A stretch of 64,000 bases of DNA from Hirundichthys speculiger (GCA_018398805.1 JAGFBZ010000814.1:4485501-4549500), one strand, 5' to 3'. Positions 22,338 to 35,941 are shown, counted from the stretch's first letter. Numbers and translations: made by a program. The notes: generated by a model from the letters alone, not told the origin.

Positions 22338-23079
22338 AACTGTACCCCACCTTATAATGGCCTCCTAAGCAGACATGATTTGAAATGTATACAGTTATGA
22401 TCCAGGCAATGATATCACTGTTTGGGCTTATTAATCAAGTAAGACTTTGATCAAATGTGTGTGATGCAAAACTTTCTGCCAACTGTGTCTACATGGTCAC
22501 CCCAGACAACCCTTACATTGCAGATCTATTCTGGCTAAAAACAGCATATTTGTGAAGACAAATATTTAAATTTATATAAGAGGAGCACAAGGGAAAGACT
22601 TTGAATGAACAATGGCAAATTAAATTATGTCTAGAAAGACAGATGGTTGACCTTAACTGTCTTCAAGCTGCAAAACCCAGTTAGATATGATAAATTAAGA
22701 AAATCAGTTGCTGATTGGAGAGAAAAGGATGTTGAGACAGTCAGAAAAACCCACCTGGAATGGCTTTTTGCTTCCCCTCTGTACAAACTGAAACCCAATA
22801 GCTGTAGCAGATCTGAATACTGTGTTGTGATAAAGCTGAATATTCATTTTGGAGCAAGCGGAAGACAAACATTCTCATCCTTAATGACATCTCCTGGGAG
22901 GAAGTTAATTTCACAAGGTTCTTCTGCAACAAAACTCTGTCACTTTGAGAGGTCAGACAAGGTTCACACTTCTGTACAGAAGTGTAACTAGGTTAGTGAC
23001 ACTTCCTCCATTAAACAGGATCTCTAAAATAACTGGGATCCAAGTAACATCAGTTTCAAAGTCAGTGAAATGAGAGCTG
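21810..23079. other. Non-coding interval with microsatellite
   Basis: No gene is recognised. It contains the (CT)n(CA)n tract listed separately and otherwise ordinary sequence up to the gypsy remnant. Confidence 0.5.
22294..22337. repeat. (CT)n(CA)n compound microsatellite
   Basis: A pure CT run of about 13 units passes directly into about 9 CA units. Confidence 0.9.
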
Positions 23080-23735
23080 TAACAAGCCACAGACATCTGC
23101 ACCACCGGCGTGTGGGCCACTGTGAACTTATAAGGGCAGTAAAGCCAGATACCACTGAGTCATCCAGTCATTGGCACCTTTCATGTGGTAGAGACACTGT
23201 AGCAGGTCACGGTCCAAACAGATGGTGAAAGGGCATCCCAGGAGGTAATAACAGAGTGTCGCCTGCCCACCCAATGGCCAGACATTCCTTATTCACCGCA
23301 CTATACCTTATCTCTTGTTCTGACAGTTTTCTACTAAGGTATAGTATGGAGCGGTCAGCCCCTGAACCTGCTGGGTAAAAAAAAGCCCCCAGCCCTCCGT
23401 CCGACGCATCAGTCTGCAGGATGAACGTGAAAGTGAAGTTAGGCATATGAAGCAGTGGTGCCCCACAGAATGCTTGTTTTACCCTTTCAAACGCCACCTG
23501 ACACTGCTCCATACACTGGACCAGATCTGGGGCACCTTTCCAGGTCAGTACAATCAGGGAGCTAGTCAGGTCCACAAAGTTTGGGACAAATGTTCTGTAG
23601 TACCTGCCAGCCCAAAAAGCTACCTCACCTTGTTTTTTTTGTCTTGGGCCATGGGCAGACTGCAATTTCCGTGATCTTTTCTGCTTGAGGCCCCACGTGC
23701 CCACGATCCAAGTGGTACCCCAGATACTGTATATC
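23080..23735 (-). pseudogene. Gypsy RT thumb / RNase H fragment
   Basis: The frame begins near 23727 with YLGYHLDRGHVGPQAEK and passes through GRYYRTFVPNFVDLTSSL, the connection region after the reverse transcriptase. Then come APLLHMPNFTFTFILQTDAS and DGGLGAFF, where the Asp of TDAS is the first catalytic residue of RNase H, followed by LYLSRKLSEQEIRYSAVNKE with the second acidic residue, and CLAIGWA. The final part to 23080 is frameshifted (LYHMKGANDWMTQWYLALL). The enzyme normally removes RNA from the RNA-DNA hybrid. This one is inactive because it is broken and incomplete. Confidence 0.8.
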
Positions 23736-24235
23736 CCTCTGTTTTGCTCTCAGGTCCAAGACATACAGAACCTCATTTTTACTCACGCTTAGACCATCTT
23801 CCCAGATTTCTTTGATAGGGTCCAAGACATCACGTGGTTTTCTACTGAAGAATAGTTCAAAGGAAGAAAATCCCATGAAGGCCTGAGGTACCTCCCAGAC
23901 TGCAAACAACAGATGGTCCAGCCATTTATCCCAATGACATTCATTCTTGTGAATAAACTTACAAAACATTGACTTCACTTCAACTCTTATTCAACCACAT
24001 CACCAACCCCTCAGTGTGTAGGTGGTAGACACTGGTCCAAATATATTTAATGCCTAATAATTCATAAAGTTCTTTAAGTGTGCGAGACATGTATGACATG
24101 CCCTCATCAGTCAAAATCTCTTTTTAGATTTCAACTCAGGAAAGAACCTTAAACAATAACTATGGAACACTGCAGAGATGCTGCACAAAGGCACTGCTTC
24201 AGGGTATCGTGTTGCGTCATTGACAAGTACTAGCA
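23735..24235 (-). pseudogene. Gypsy integrase fragment
   Basis: Starting near 24235, the minus strand encodes MFVLVLVNDATRYPEAVPLC, the beginning of the integrase core, where the Asp in this region is catalytic. It then encodes ILTDEGMSYMSRTLKELYEL with the second Asp, SVYHLHTEGLVM where family members usually show a nearby Glu, and HWDKWLDHLLFAVWEVPQAF. The C-terminal part reads FSSFELFFSRKPRDVLDPI and VLYVLDLRAK. Immediately after, the sequence jumps to reverse-transcriptase connection sequence at about 23735. Several frame breaks occur. Confidence 0.8.
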
Positions 24236-24349
24236 CAAACATGTTTTTCATCCCATTTCTCTTGGCTTCTATTTGTTCTCTGAGTTGCTGTCCTGCCGTC
24301 TCTGATTCTTTATGGACTTATCTTGGTTAGGTTTCTTTGCTTTCTGGAC

Positions 24350-25070
24350 TAATAAAGGACCTTTTTTGTGGATTTGCCTGCCACAAACTGCTCCAACACA
24401 ATCCTCTCCAGCATTGCCTTCTCTCCTTCAGTCTCCCATGAAGACCACCTGGCTGCCTCATCCTTCAGGTGTTGATCAAAGATGACTGGCCAGTCTGGAA
24501 GTCAGAGGGTGTTATTCTGGAAGCGGTGACATTTTTCCTCAGGGAAGAATTTGATCTTGCCCATGATCGCTTGCTGAAGGTCAGAGAAACTCCTCCAAAG
24601 ATATGCTACATGGTTTGGGCTACTACCAGAGCGTTACCGGTCAACAGTGGCAGCAGGCACCCTGGCCATTCCTCTGCCAGCCACCAGCAGGCTGCCATCG
24701 ATGCCTCAAATATGTCTAGAAAGCCAGATAGATTGTCATTCATGTAGATTTTCCTCCATGGTCACCTGCTGGAGTGTAATGTTCAGAGCAGTGGGGAACG
24801 TGGATCTGTGGACAGCCTGGACCTCTGACCGAGAAAAAATCTCTTCTAGAACATCTGTCTGTTTCTTTGCCTGTGCCTAGAGCCATTCCAGCCGACAAAA
24901 CCCACGGTCCTTCTGATCACAGTGAATCGCTGCGATCTCCATCACAAGTTTAGTAATTGCAACCCCTTGTTGATGCTCTGTTGAGGCTGATTGCAGTAGT
25001 ACCTTCAGTGTGGCATGACTCAGTAATTCGGGATTCATGACAGCCACAGAACAATACATGCAATTGCGAT
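24350..25070 (-). pseudogene. Gypsy gag-like fragment
   Basis: The minus strand begins around 25040 with MNPELLSHATLKVLLQSAST and an EHQQGVAI stretch. Later fragments read DLQQAIMGKIKFFPEEKCHR, WPVIFDQHLKDEAARW and KAMLERIVLEQFV, near 24560-24370. The last pieces resemble the helical capsid region of fish gypsy gag proteins (acidic, Leu-rich, ending before a zinc knuckle). There are many stops. Zinc-knuckle motifs are not visible. The call rests on family resemblance and on the adjoining pol pieces. Confidence 0.65.
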
Positions 25071-27399
25071 TTCTCAGACTTGTTAGGCTGCAGAAATGGC
25101 TACTGTTACAGAAGAATCATGAACAACCTTGGTTCCAGCGTGCTTCTCCTAAATAGAGACACATTATCAGCAAATCCACATCTGTGCCAATCAGCCTCTC
25201 TTTGGTGCTGTTCCTGGTGCCACTACTCAACGTCTCCCCCTGCAGGTGAGCAGGAACCACACCCCACCACCACAGTGAGTGTACCCACAAGATGGACAGC
25301 CACTCAGGAGAAATTCACTGAATGTGACAAAAACTGTTTTGGGTTCTAAATCGCCTTAGATCTGTTTACCCTACCTTTAACTAAAATGTATGATATATTT
25401 GTTACCTCAAAGAAAGTTTCATCTGTCTTTGAGCTCATATTTAATATAATAATTTGGGTAATTGCTTTCTTATTTTTTGAGATAGTTGTGTTTTTCTTTG
25501 TGCACATATCAGAAACAGGGCTGAGGGAGCATGTGTGGAATACAGCATTATGATGGGAAAAAATGGACAGGAAATTCTAGTACTTGTCAAACTATCTTGA
25601 GCACTAACAGGCAGGTGTATAGCATGTATGTATTCCTGATGGAAGGAAGGAGTCTATGTTGTGTGTCTGGGAAAACACTGTGGCTGTAGTAACACACTGT
25701 TTTGTACACTGATTGATGGTTGTTGTCCATGCAGGCCTACATTTTGAATGGATTGGAGTCACACAACAAACACAAGATGGAAGACTGTGGAACTTTTGAC
25801 TACAAAGAATAGCAAGACTCCCAGCAGCACATACACACACACCACAAAACCACAAAGTCACACACCACACCCACAGATCCACTTCCCCACCTCCGTTGCT
25901 TGAAGATCTACCTGCCAGCTGCTGCCAGTCGCAGAGAAAGATGGGCTTTGTTGGTTTTGTGAAGCCCACCGACAAGAGCCCCCTGGAGACTTCAGGTCTC
26001 CAGAAGCACAAGCCTCAGCCTTATCCACTCTGCCGCACAGGCAATCTGTTTTCTATATTACCAGCCTGTATCACTGTACTATGCACTATAGAACAGCAAT
26101 TGAGCAGGAAATTAAGTTAGGGGATCGGTATTTGGCGGAGGAGAACGAGCTGGTGTGGTCTCCTCTCTCCACATACAAGGATCATTAAATATCACATGGG
26201 TTTTTTGATAAATTTCCTTTTTTTCTTCTATCTGCTGTTCCCATCAACTCACACCCTCTTTCTCCTCTCTTTTTCTCTGTCTATGTCTTTTTCTTTCCTC
26301 TTCAATTTCCCTACCATCATCTGCTCATTTCTGTCTCATCTTGCCATATTTGTGGAGTGTATGAACCAAAACATCCTAATGGATGTTTAAATAGCTTGAG
26401 CTAAGTGTAAGTAGTGAGTGGGTGAAGGGAAAAGAGAGTGAGAACAAGCAAGGCCAGTGAGCTACAATTCAACAGTGAAATAGTTAATTTCACTAGAGCA
26501 GTCAACAGACATACATTCAGACAATACCACACAGACTGTCTATGTACATCTTTGCAAATCCTCAGATTTTAAGGAGATGAAAAATAAAATCTGTTAATTC
26601 TTAATCCTAATTCTCATTATAAAATTGATAATTAACTTATAATTAATAATGCTTTTGCATTAATTCTTGTTATTCAAATGACCCAAATCTTGATTTTTTT
26701 TTAATAAAGGAAAACCAGTATAATCATAGAGAATATTGGTGACATTCCTGTGTCTGTATATTTCTAAAACGTTTATGAGGTATAGAATGTTTAAATGGAT
26801 CTTGCTGGACTGCAGCACATTTTGTGATGGATACATTAATATGACTTCATTTAGTTTTCAAATTAAATGTTTAAAGACGATTACACCATTGCCTAAAGTC
26901 TGTATGTGATGTCGAACTTCATTATTACTAATACTCTACTTACTAATGAAGCTTTTTATGACAATGTGAATGGTAGGTGATGATGCTATCATCACATATC
27001 TCAGTGATTGACATTTTGAGTTTTCTGCTCAGAACTACATTTTTCAATAAAAAATAATTACTTCACTGAAACATGAGCAGACAGACTCACTCACGGCAAC
27101 AACAAGCTCTTAGTACTTCAATCTGTCAGAAGTCAGTCTGTAGTCTTGACAATTAAATAAACAATGCTACAAGCACTATTACATTTGACTTTAACATTTT
27201 TGTAGCAACAGATATGCAAATATACTGGTGACAGAAAATCAAATGCATCAACATTTGTAATTTAGCAAATTAAACAAAAAAAAAAATATTTCACTCTGGT
27301 GGTAGAATTAAGGTCATCACTGGTCACATGTAACATGTGCATAACACTAAGTCTCTGGCGTTGTTCGGGTTAGTGGGAGGCAGTCAGAGAGATAAGGCA

Positions 27400-27660
27400 C
27401 CAAACAGGTCTAAATCCTCCCCCCGAAGCTGACTTGATGGACAGACAGGCTGCCATTAACAATGCAGTGGCTTGTGGGAGCAGCTGATGATGGAAAGATA
27501 CCCTGGCATTTGCTGTGTTAAGAAGTGGCCCTTAAAGATTTCACACTTCCAATTTCTTTGAATTATCTGCCATCTCCAGCTTGTCACTCACACTGACAAT
27601 CTCAGATTCTTGCTCACTGAGGCCCCGGGCTGGTTATTGACAAAGCAATCCACAGTGATA
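27400..27660. promoter_or_regulatory. Candidate conserved non-coding block
   Basis: A repeat-free segment of balanced composition including GCTGCCATTAACAATGC, AGCAGCTGATGATGG, GTGGCCCTTAAAGATTTC and CTTTGAATTATCTGCC. Nothing in it reads as protein. It is proposed only on texture. Confidence 0.3.
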
Positions 27661-29166
27661 CAGCAAAACCTGATAAAACATTAGTCAAACACCAGTGTTA
27701 CCACTATTACTTGCCCACTAGCTCCAACAAGGAACCCACCTCCTTGAAACCACAGTAGAAATAAATAATTTTGAAAAAATTACACATTTTATTTTTGTGA
27801 TTTTGCTATTTTGTATGCATTTTCTTTTTTAAGTAAATCCTTCCTAAGTAACTGTTTAATTAAAACTTCCCAAGCGTGAGTCCATCCACAACATGGACAC
27901 TTATCAAGCTGGAACATCTGGAAGTTTAATCAGAATATCTGCATATTTGGTGATAACACAGAGCTTCATTTACTATTTGTCCTTTCTCTCTGTAGAGTTT
28001 AAATACAATATACTCACACTTGGGCTTGTCAAATATTATACTGGGTTCAGTTGTACTTGTATTTTTGCATAATACCACACATCTGAAATGTAGGAATTGA
28101 AAATTTGTGAATATCCACTCAGAATTTGAAAGATTGCAGCTCAAAGAACAGGATTGATTTGTTAAGGTCCTCTTATAAGGCAGTGATGACAGCCAAATGC
28201 TGTTAAGAGACAGAACAGACCGCTTATCAGATATTTGGTTTGATTCTCCCGCTGCTCCAGACAGACCATGATAGAAATATAACATCTTCATTATTACCCT
28301 TAGCATTCATTGCAAAGTGCACAGCCTGTGCTTTCCATGAATTATTAAAAGCAAACAGATTACACTGCAAGGCTGTAAGACTGCTTGTGTAGTGGCAGAC
28401 TACAGATGCTGCTGAGCAAAAAGCAACAGAAACTAGGTGTTTTTTCTTTCTTTTTTTTTAAGGAGAATTTGGAATTATATTAGAGGAAAGTGGCCATTTA
28501 TATATGCATATGAGTATGTGAATAAGTTAAAGAGAGTTGGGTTTGGATGTGTGCACATGTCTGAGTGTGTATCTGTCTGTTTATGTGTGGAAAAAGAAGG
28601 GGGGTGAAGGGCAAAGTGTCAGGGCTTGTCTGACATGTGGCATGGTGGGTTGGCCCAATGCTTAGTTTGCTGTGTAGATGTCTGGTTGGGTGCAGCCCAG
28701 CTCTAGCCTGGCAAGTCTCTCTCTCTGTGTCTATTTCTCTCCCTGGAGTGACGGGCTGAGACATTAAGACAGGCGTTTTAATTAACTGTGCCACTCTTCC
28801 ACCTGCTGCCCTCAATATGCTCCGACCCTGGCAAGCTGTCTCTCAAACCACTGACTCCCTTGCTCTCTTTTTGTTCTATCTCTTCATCATTCTCTTTTTA
28901 TTAACTTTTTTCTCTTACTTTCTTCCAAGTTTTCAAATCTGACCATTTATCCCTTCCACTTTTGCTCCTTAACTTCTCTTTTCCACTCATTGTATCCCCC
29001 CCCCCCTTGACCCTAACAAATGAAAACCCATATTAATGTGATATGGTGATTCCATCAGGCTCAAATGACAGAATTAGCAGATTTCTTTTTTTGAACTTGG
29101 AGCGATTTAATTTCTACATGTGTTCTGTTCTACTGGCCCCTAAACTAACCCGCACACATCACACTC

Positions 29167-29225
29167 TCTCTCACACACACACACACACACATACAAACTC
29201 TCCCATACACACATACACACACACG
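29167..29225. repeat. (CA)n-rich microsatellite
   Basis: Interrupted CA repeats (CACACACACA, ATACACACATACACACACACG) give false His-Thr reading frames. Confidence 0.85.
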
Positions 29226-30539
29226 AGAGTACACACAAACTCTCACGTTCTTCATTTCTATCTGGTAATTCAGTTCTGCCCAGCACTCATTAGGATATTC
29301 ATTAAGGCCTGATTGGAGATGGATATTTCTGTTCCCTCATGACAGAATGGAACTAGGGATCAAACTGGGGACATAACCGGATATAAAAGAGCAAATGCAG
29401 TGTAGAGTAGTGTTTAGTGTGTCTGTGTACATTTGGACATGTCAGTGTGAACGTGAATCATAAATGTTTGTATTAATATGTGTGCCTGGTAGTGTAAGAA
29501 TCTCATTTAGCGGTGTGACTCCTATAGTTTAATCATTCCGTCATAAATTGAGAATTAATTTAAACAGAATAGAGCAACAAATGATCCACATTTTGCACTC
29601 TACTTAAATTGTATTACACTTTTAATGGGGTTAATAATACACAGCATTAGAAACACAGGAAAACGACTCTACAAAGTGTTGAATTAAAAGGATTAATGAT
29701 CTCCCTTCAGACTTAAAGCCAGGTCTTGGAGACACATCTAAAACTAACAAATGGCCTAGCTCTGGCTCCACGATGGGGCCTCAGTCACAGCCATAGTACA
29801 GTAAGAAGACAGCAACTGGGGACGATATATCAGCCTGGCAGACAGGAAGCATTCATCTGCCGTGTGAGGAGGAGTCACTTTGAAGTTCTCTGCAGTGAGG
29901 TGAAAGAGCAGCCTCATGGAGGTCTCAACCTCCATGTTTATGTAGCCTCACTAGCCCTGGGAGAGCTCTTAATGAATGATGAGGATAAACGAACACCACA
30001 GATGCAAGCATGCTCTCACACATCTGTCTGAGGGCCAAGAAACGCAGCAAGGATTTACACGTGCTTTATGTGGAGGTTGTGAAAGGTGAGCATGTCCTCT
30101 GTCAACATGTGCTATTAACAGAAAAATACCTCAACTCCAAGCATGTTTTAGTCCTTTAGTAAATGTGTATATTACAATAAAAGAACAGCAACTAACCTTT
30201 GAGATACAAGCTACACCAGCATCCTAAAACAACATCTCTCACTGGAAGAGTTAGGTCTGGTATGGTCACTTCCTTAGGAAACAATCTGTTTTTGTTTCTG
30301 TTCCTCACCTGCACATTATCAAATAGTGATATGTTTAATGAGTTAATTGATTCAAAAATTTTCAATTTAAGAAAAAAACCTGATCAGTTAGAAAAAAAAA
30401 ACATTCATACCGATGTGGTTTTGTGGTTTTTTTATATTATAGCTTAAGTCCAACATTTTAGATTAATGCATTCTCATTTGTAATAAATGATATTGAAAAG
30501 AACAAAACATATTGATATGACAGGTTTTAGGTTTTAGGT

Positions 30540-30960
30540 TCTGTGCAGTTTCTCCATTAATTGTAAAGAACAACAGGGGTCTCTAACACCCTGCAGCTCA
30601 TCTCTCACCAGCACACCTCCAGGAGCATGTTGTCCTTGTTGTGTTGCTGCTGCATGAGGGCCTCTGAAAATAAATTATGAATGCAACGCACAAGCTGTAA
30701 AATTTGTTGTATCTTCTATTATCTTCATGTTAAAGGCCACAAAAGCTCTTCAGTGAAGTCAGCCATTAAGAAATGACAGGTATAGCTATCAGGCTTCTTT
30801 ATAGGCTATTACCTGCAATGACAGCAGCTGCTGCTGCACCACTGTACGGCCTATCACATTATTTGCAGCTAAAGTCAGCTACTGTGTCATTTTGCCTCAT
30901 TTTCTTGACAGTGCTATCATAAATCCATTGGGCTGCAGGGGAAACTGTCGACTACCTCGA
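30540..30960. promoter_or_regulatory. Candidate conserved non-coding block
   Basis: About 400 bases without simple repeats, containing TCCATTAATTGTAAAG, AATAAATTATGAATGCAACG, GCAATGACAGCAGCTGCTGC and ATCACATTATTTGCAGC. TAATTA and CAGCTG motifs co-occur. It is visually the best candidate between 25 and 36 kb. Confidence 0.35.
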
Positions 30961-32616
30961 TTATCTTCATAGCCTGAATGAATTCTGAAATGTATGTAAC
31001 AGGCAATGACTGTTATGGATCAGAAGCCAGGGCCATATTCTCTCTCTCCCTCCTTCCTTGTATCTTTCTCAGGTGATGCAATGATCAAGGGCTTGAGGGC
31101 TCAGATATGCACATAAAAATGAGTAAAAGAGGTGAAGTTTGAAGCACACAGTGACAGATCATGATGACTGGCGTCAACTCCATTTCTTTAAGATATTCAA
31201 CTGATTTGTGCTTGTATGTTTAAAAAAAAGAAATCTACCACAACACAGGACATCAGTTCATCAATGATGGGCCCTTCTTTTAGGAGGGATCATTTCTAAA
31301 GACCACGCAACAGTCTGCATACAGAAAATGCACGTCTGCATTTTTAAAAAGGAAAATACTGTAATTGTCTAATTAATGTGAGGGACTGCCCTGTTTTTAT
31401 TTGAACCACTTCCAATCTGATTACAATTGTACGTATGGGAGGAAAAGTATAGAGACACATCACTAATAACTTGTAAGAATTATTTTAATAGAATCCTCAC
31501 ACTTTAAACCATACTTAACACCACTTCAAAGAATGGCAGCACAATGTATTTTCATATGTGTATGAAGTAATATCAATACAGGTAGTAGACTCCACATGGG
31601 ACAAAAAACAAACAAACAAACAAAAAAAACATGTGGTTCCTCCCATTTCCATGACTCCTTCTCATGACAATAACTAGATACAGCTCTAACAAAAATGAAA
31701 CACCTTACTAACTAATTAGATTCTGGCTTTAGTCTGACAAAGTAAAAAGAAAAAAGTGCTTGAAGGGAGACCTGCTGTACTGCAATTTGCATCTGCCACT
31801 TTTTTTCTGCATCTGTTCCAAGTGCCATTCAACATTCTCTTCCTCCCCTGGTTGGGAAGTGTTGAGGCCCAACTATTTAAGCTCACCTCCTACCTACCCA
31901 GAGCTTTGTTCCTGCTTCTCTGCAGACCAGTAATGAGCCAACTGCCACAAAACTGCTAGGAAATTAATGACTCATTACGGACAGGGCCCAGACCGCTCCA
32001 TAGCCTCTTCTCCTCCCCCCGCTCCACCTACATGCCCGCATGTAATCTTCACTCTCTTCCCTTTTTTCCTTCTTACCCTCATCCTGTCACCCCATACAGA
32101 AAGACCCCAACACCTCCCTATCAATTAGAGCCTATTACAGGGCTCTCTTGCTAGCTGTGTAAAGAAAGGGCCTTCACAGCTCAAGAGTGTGTGCAGGAAA
32201 GATTGTGAGCTGAAAGAGGAGCCTTAAGGTGCTCCTTTCACACCCCTTATCCATTATGCCAATGTGTAAAGCCCTATAGGAGAAACGTGCAGCCACAGAA
32301 TAAAAATAAGTCAAAGGAGGAATTCTTGGTCACACCTTTTCCCTTTTCTTTCTACTTCAGTGTCAAATTATATCATAACTAGTCCTCAAGCACAGCAACA
32401 TGGTCACTGTGCTCCTACTTTACATGGAGTGTAGAAGAGGGGAAAAAGATGTTGAAGTCTGAGTGGCATGTATTAATCATACCATCTGTGTCTGCACTCA
32501 CAGACAGACTGAGACAGATATTAACAAGATGAAGCAAATGGTGGACATGCACCTTTGTGTGAACCTCCATGTGATTATTGATTTCTTTTAGCCTTCCCCT
32601 TTTACCCTCCATTACA

Positions 32617-32636
32617 CCCCCCCCCCCCCCCCCCCC
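32617..32636. repeat. C20 homopolymer
   Basis: Twenty consecutive C. The complementary G20 could form a G-quadruplex. Length is likely to be variable and prone to sequencing error. Confidence 0.9.
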
Positions 32637-35069
32637 GGCAAAACCCACTTATTCACAAAATTGTTAGTCTTTGTTCAGATGGAGGGGAAAAAAATATTGT
32701 ATAACAGTGTCAGCATTTTAGAATATCTTTTTTTTTTTCTTGATAGGGTAGGTATCAGTTTTTCATTCAAGTGTTTTATGCGCATTGGCTTTTGAAGCTA
32801 TGGTGCATTTCACAGCAATTCCTCTGAGAGTAAATGCACAAGAGCACATGGGTTTGACGTGGTTTAGAATGGCAAATCCTGCTGAAAGTGTCATTTCCAG
32901 TTGGAGACATCAATTTGGTGGGTGAAACAGGGATCCAGGAGAGCCTATGAGATTCCTTACAAGAGCAAAGGGTCTGTGGATCAGCTCATATTCACCTGGA
33001 TAAGACAGCAATTTCACAAAGTGCTTCGAATACATGAAGCAAAGCATGAATGGAGAGAGGGAGGAAGAACCATGAGAGACAACTTCGAATAAAGTGCAGA
33101 CAGTGTTGAAGAATAGAGGACATCATGCATATCACTTCTTAGACATATTGTATAATCACCTTTTGAAATGTGTTCACTAAAATAAAGGATTAGACTCATT
33201 AGTTGACCAGATATTACAAAGAAACAATTACAAAGGAATGATATGAAATGTAATTATTTAATTCTTGAAATAAAAGAGACTAAACTTATTGTCCTATTTG
33301 ACTTTGGCACAATTGTAAACATTAGCTGTTTAGGTCAGTAAAATAAATAAATAAATAAAACACGAAAAATAAAGGTTGATCAATGACCTCCATCTGGGGA
33401 AGACAGTCAAAACTAATAAATATGGTTAATAGGCAGACATTAAAACACTGACATGAACAAATTAAAAATCTCAATTATTGGTGGCAATATTTCTGCCCAA
33501 ACATTTTAGTAACTGTAAAAGAGTGCACACATGCAGCAGCATTAACTCTAATATAAAGCCTCAATTAGTTTAAGTCAGAACAAAATGGCTGATTATTATT
33601 GCACGCTAATTAGATTTGTTTTGACATTAAAACCACTTAAATCACCACAGAGGCATAAACAGAACCACAGATGTAAATGCACACATGCAGATGTTTGGAG
33701 TTTATTCCCACAATAACAAGGCAGATAATGTACAGGTTGGGTGTTACATTTTTAGAGGAAAAACTAAACACTTCAGACCAGATTTAATAGGGTCTTGCCA
33801 TTACATGAGTAATTTGTGAATTGATATATGGATGCTGCATTATCAAATTGCATCTTGTAAAAACAAATAACAGTGGGGTAGCAGCAAGACCTAACGTTAT
33901 AGTATTTTAATCTGAAAAAGCAACATGACTTCGTACAAAATGTTCTTTTAGTTTTCAGTGTCAATAAGAACTTATGATAAAAAAACTGATAGAACTCAAT
34001 AACAAAGTCGCTCAACCTTATACAACGCATAGTGAGTAAGACAGAGTAGATTATGTTGTCCATATATTTAAAACATTAACTATGGTGAAGACAACCAAAA
34101 GAAAAAGAAAAAAAAAATCATCTTCTTAGCCTTCAATAGATCTTGGCCAATAATGATACAAGCTCCTAAAAAGTAAAATCCTTGGGCTGGCCATGAAAGT
34201 TTAAGCTTCAATGCGGTAAAACACAATGTGCTGTAAAATATTAATGTGTGTGGTAAAATTATGCTGGCGGTAATATTTTAGATTGCTGCTGTCTGTAAAA
34301 GAGACATATCTGTATTTATTTACAAGCAGGGGTAGTGGATGGGGGCTTTGTTTGAAGCCATGTTTATGAATATCGACTCTGGCTCCAAGGTAAGTGGCTA
34401 TAAATCTGTGAAAGGATCTTTGTAAAGTTCCCTTGGAGGACATAACTTCAGGTCTAACCATCTCTTTCCTTCACTTGACTTTTAAACATTTAGACATTGC
34501 CTAGCCAACTACATTTAGAGCTGCTTCTAAATTATGACAGCTTCCATTTGATAGTCCAAGTGTTAACCAATCAAAGTTGATAAATGGTGGCAATAGATTT
34601 ATCTAGGATAGAATTTAGTTGATGTTTGGCTCTTGATCTGGAGTGTTTATGAGTTTGAGAAAAATAAGCTAAATTATATCTCTGCACAAAGTGCTACATT
34701 TTGGATGCTGACTTGGATGCCAAAGATGCACTTTAACCTTTGAGTTCTGCCCACGTTCACTCACATGAACTTGTATTTGATTTAGATCATTTTTTCCCAA
34801 GAATGCATCCAGTATTTAATTTTTCAGTGCTTGACTTTTTAGGTAAAATCATAAAAATTGTTAACTAAAAGAAGCATAGAACATAGAATGTACTAATATG
34901 CGCTAACTAAAAAAAAAAAAAGATCCTGTATCATGTAGTTCTTACCACCATCGGCTAATGAGACCAGCTGGATAGGTTCTTTACATCCCCAACTGATGCA
35001 GTTTACTCATTTTCCCTTCTCTTTTCTCTTTCCAAAGCAACATATGCTTGACATGTTTATGTTTTTATT

Positions 35070-35310
35070 TCAGCTCAAAGCGATTGCATTAAAAACAGTG
35101 CTGCCGTTGGCTGACCTGGAGATGATGGACATGGAGGTCTGTGTCCTCCGGCTGCGATAATTAAATAGAAGCAAGGATTAAAAGAACTGATTTTTTTCCC
35201 GGTTAAGTTCAAAGGGCTCAATCAAAGTGTTTCTCTGCTGAACTCTTGCCCCTCACTTACAATGCATAATTAACTGACAAGTGGTGATAAGGTTGAGCCC
35301 TGTGAAAACA
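35070..35310. promoter_or_regulatory. Candidate conserved non-coding block
   Basis: A mixed-composition segment with GCGATTGCATTAAAAAC, GGCTGCGATAATTAAATAG, GTTCAAAGGGCTCAATC and GCATAATTAACTGAC. It lacks repeat similarity and a credible frame. Confidence 0.33.
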
Positions 35311-35941
35311 CTGTTTTTGGTTTGTCTGCCCGGCAATGAACACAGTAACACTTTATGTCACTACACACTAATAAATGGGTGGAAAGCTTCATTGATCCAA
35401 CCATCTAAATCAAAGAAAATAGCTTCCTCCTGACCCAAATTGGAGGAAATTGACAACCACCCATTAAAGGCCCATCTCAATTCTTCCCTCTCCTCTGTTT
35501 CTTTCTTCATTTTTTTCCATCTCTCTCCCTCCACTGTGCTGCCTGCTTTGTCTGGGCTTATCCTCAAGGCCTATCCATTTATGTAGAATCTCAACTATTT
35601 CTCTCTTACTATTATGTTGTCCCTGACTAAAGCTGACACTAGGTATCAGTTCACACCTTGGACACACAAGGAGAGGTGCTAAACAAAGACTTCAAGACAT
35701 GTCACAGCACACTTAGAGGGCATGAGTGTAATACAGAAAGAGATCAGACACGGCACACTGTACACAACATGTTCACTCACGCACACAAACATGTAACACA
35801 CTGTACGAAGGGTGGTTAGACATAAAATAATGACACATTTCAATAAATATGCATATTAAACATCTATTAACATATGCTTGCCCTTTATTTAAAAAAAGAG
35901 AAAAACTTTATCAAAATATGGATATGCAAAAGGACATGAAG

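Larger units (their letters stand above)
23080..25070 (-). mobile_element. Rearranged Ty3/gypsy retrotransposon remnant
   Basis: On the minus strand, gag-like sequence (25070-24350) is followed by integrase (about 24235-23735) and then by the reverse-transcriptase end and RNase H (about 23735-23080). In Ty3/gypsy elements RNase H precedes integrase, so the order here is permuted. Protease and most of the reverse transcriptase are absent. Stops and frameshifts are frequent and no LTR was identified next to it. It is a dead composite. The parts resemble one gypsy lineage, so the rearrangement may be within one element or between neighbouring copies. Confidence 0.8.
25071..35941. other. Long non-coding interval, few recognisable repeats
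   Basis: No supported gene. It holds (CA)n runs, pyrimidine-rich stretches (26.2 kb, 28.9 kb), a C20 homopolymer and three candidate conserved blocks listed separately. Mobile DNA is scarce compared with 3.8-9.1 kb and 47-52 kb. Confidence 0.5.

Noticed and set aside
24469..24747. A plus-strand frame of 92 codons within the gypsy region
   Set aside because: The minus strand of the same DNA carries gag-like sequence; the plus-strand frame is its complement.
25200..25240. A primer-binding site for the gypsy element (TGGCACCAGGAACAGC on the minus strand)
   Set aside because: It vaguely resembles a tRNA 3' complement, but no LTR end precedes it and the match is too weak to annotate.
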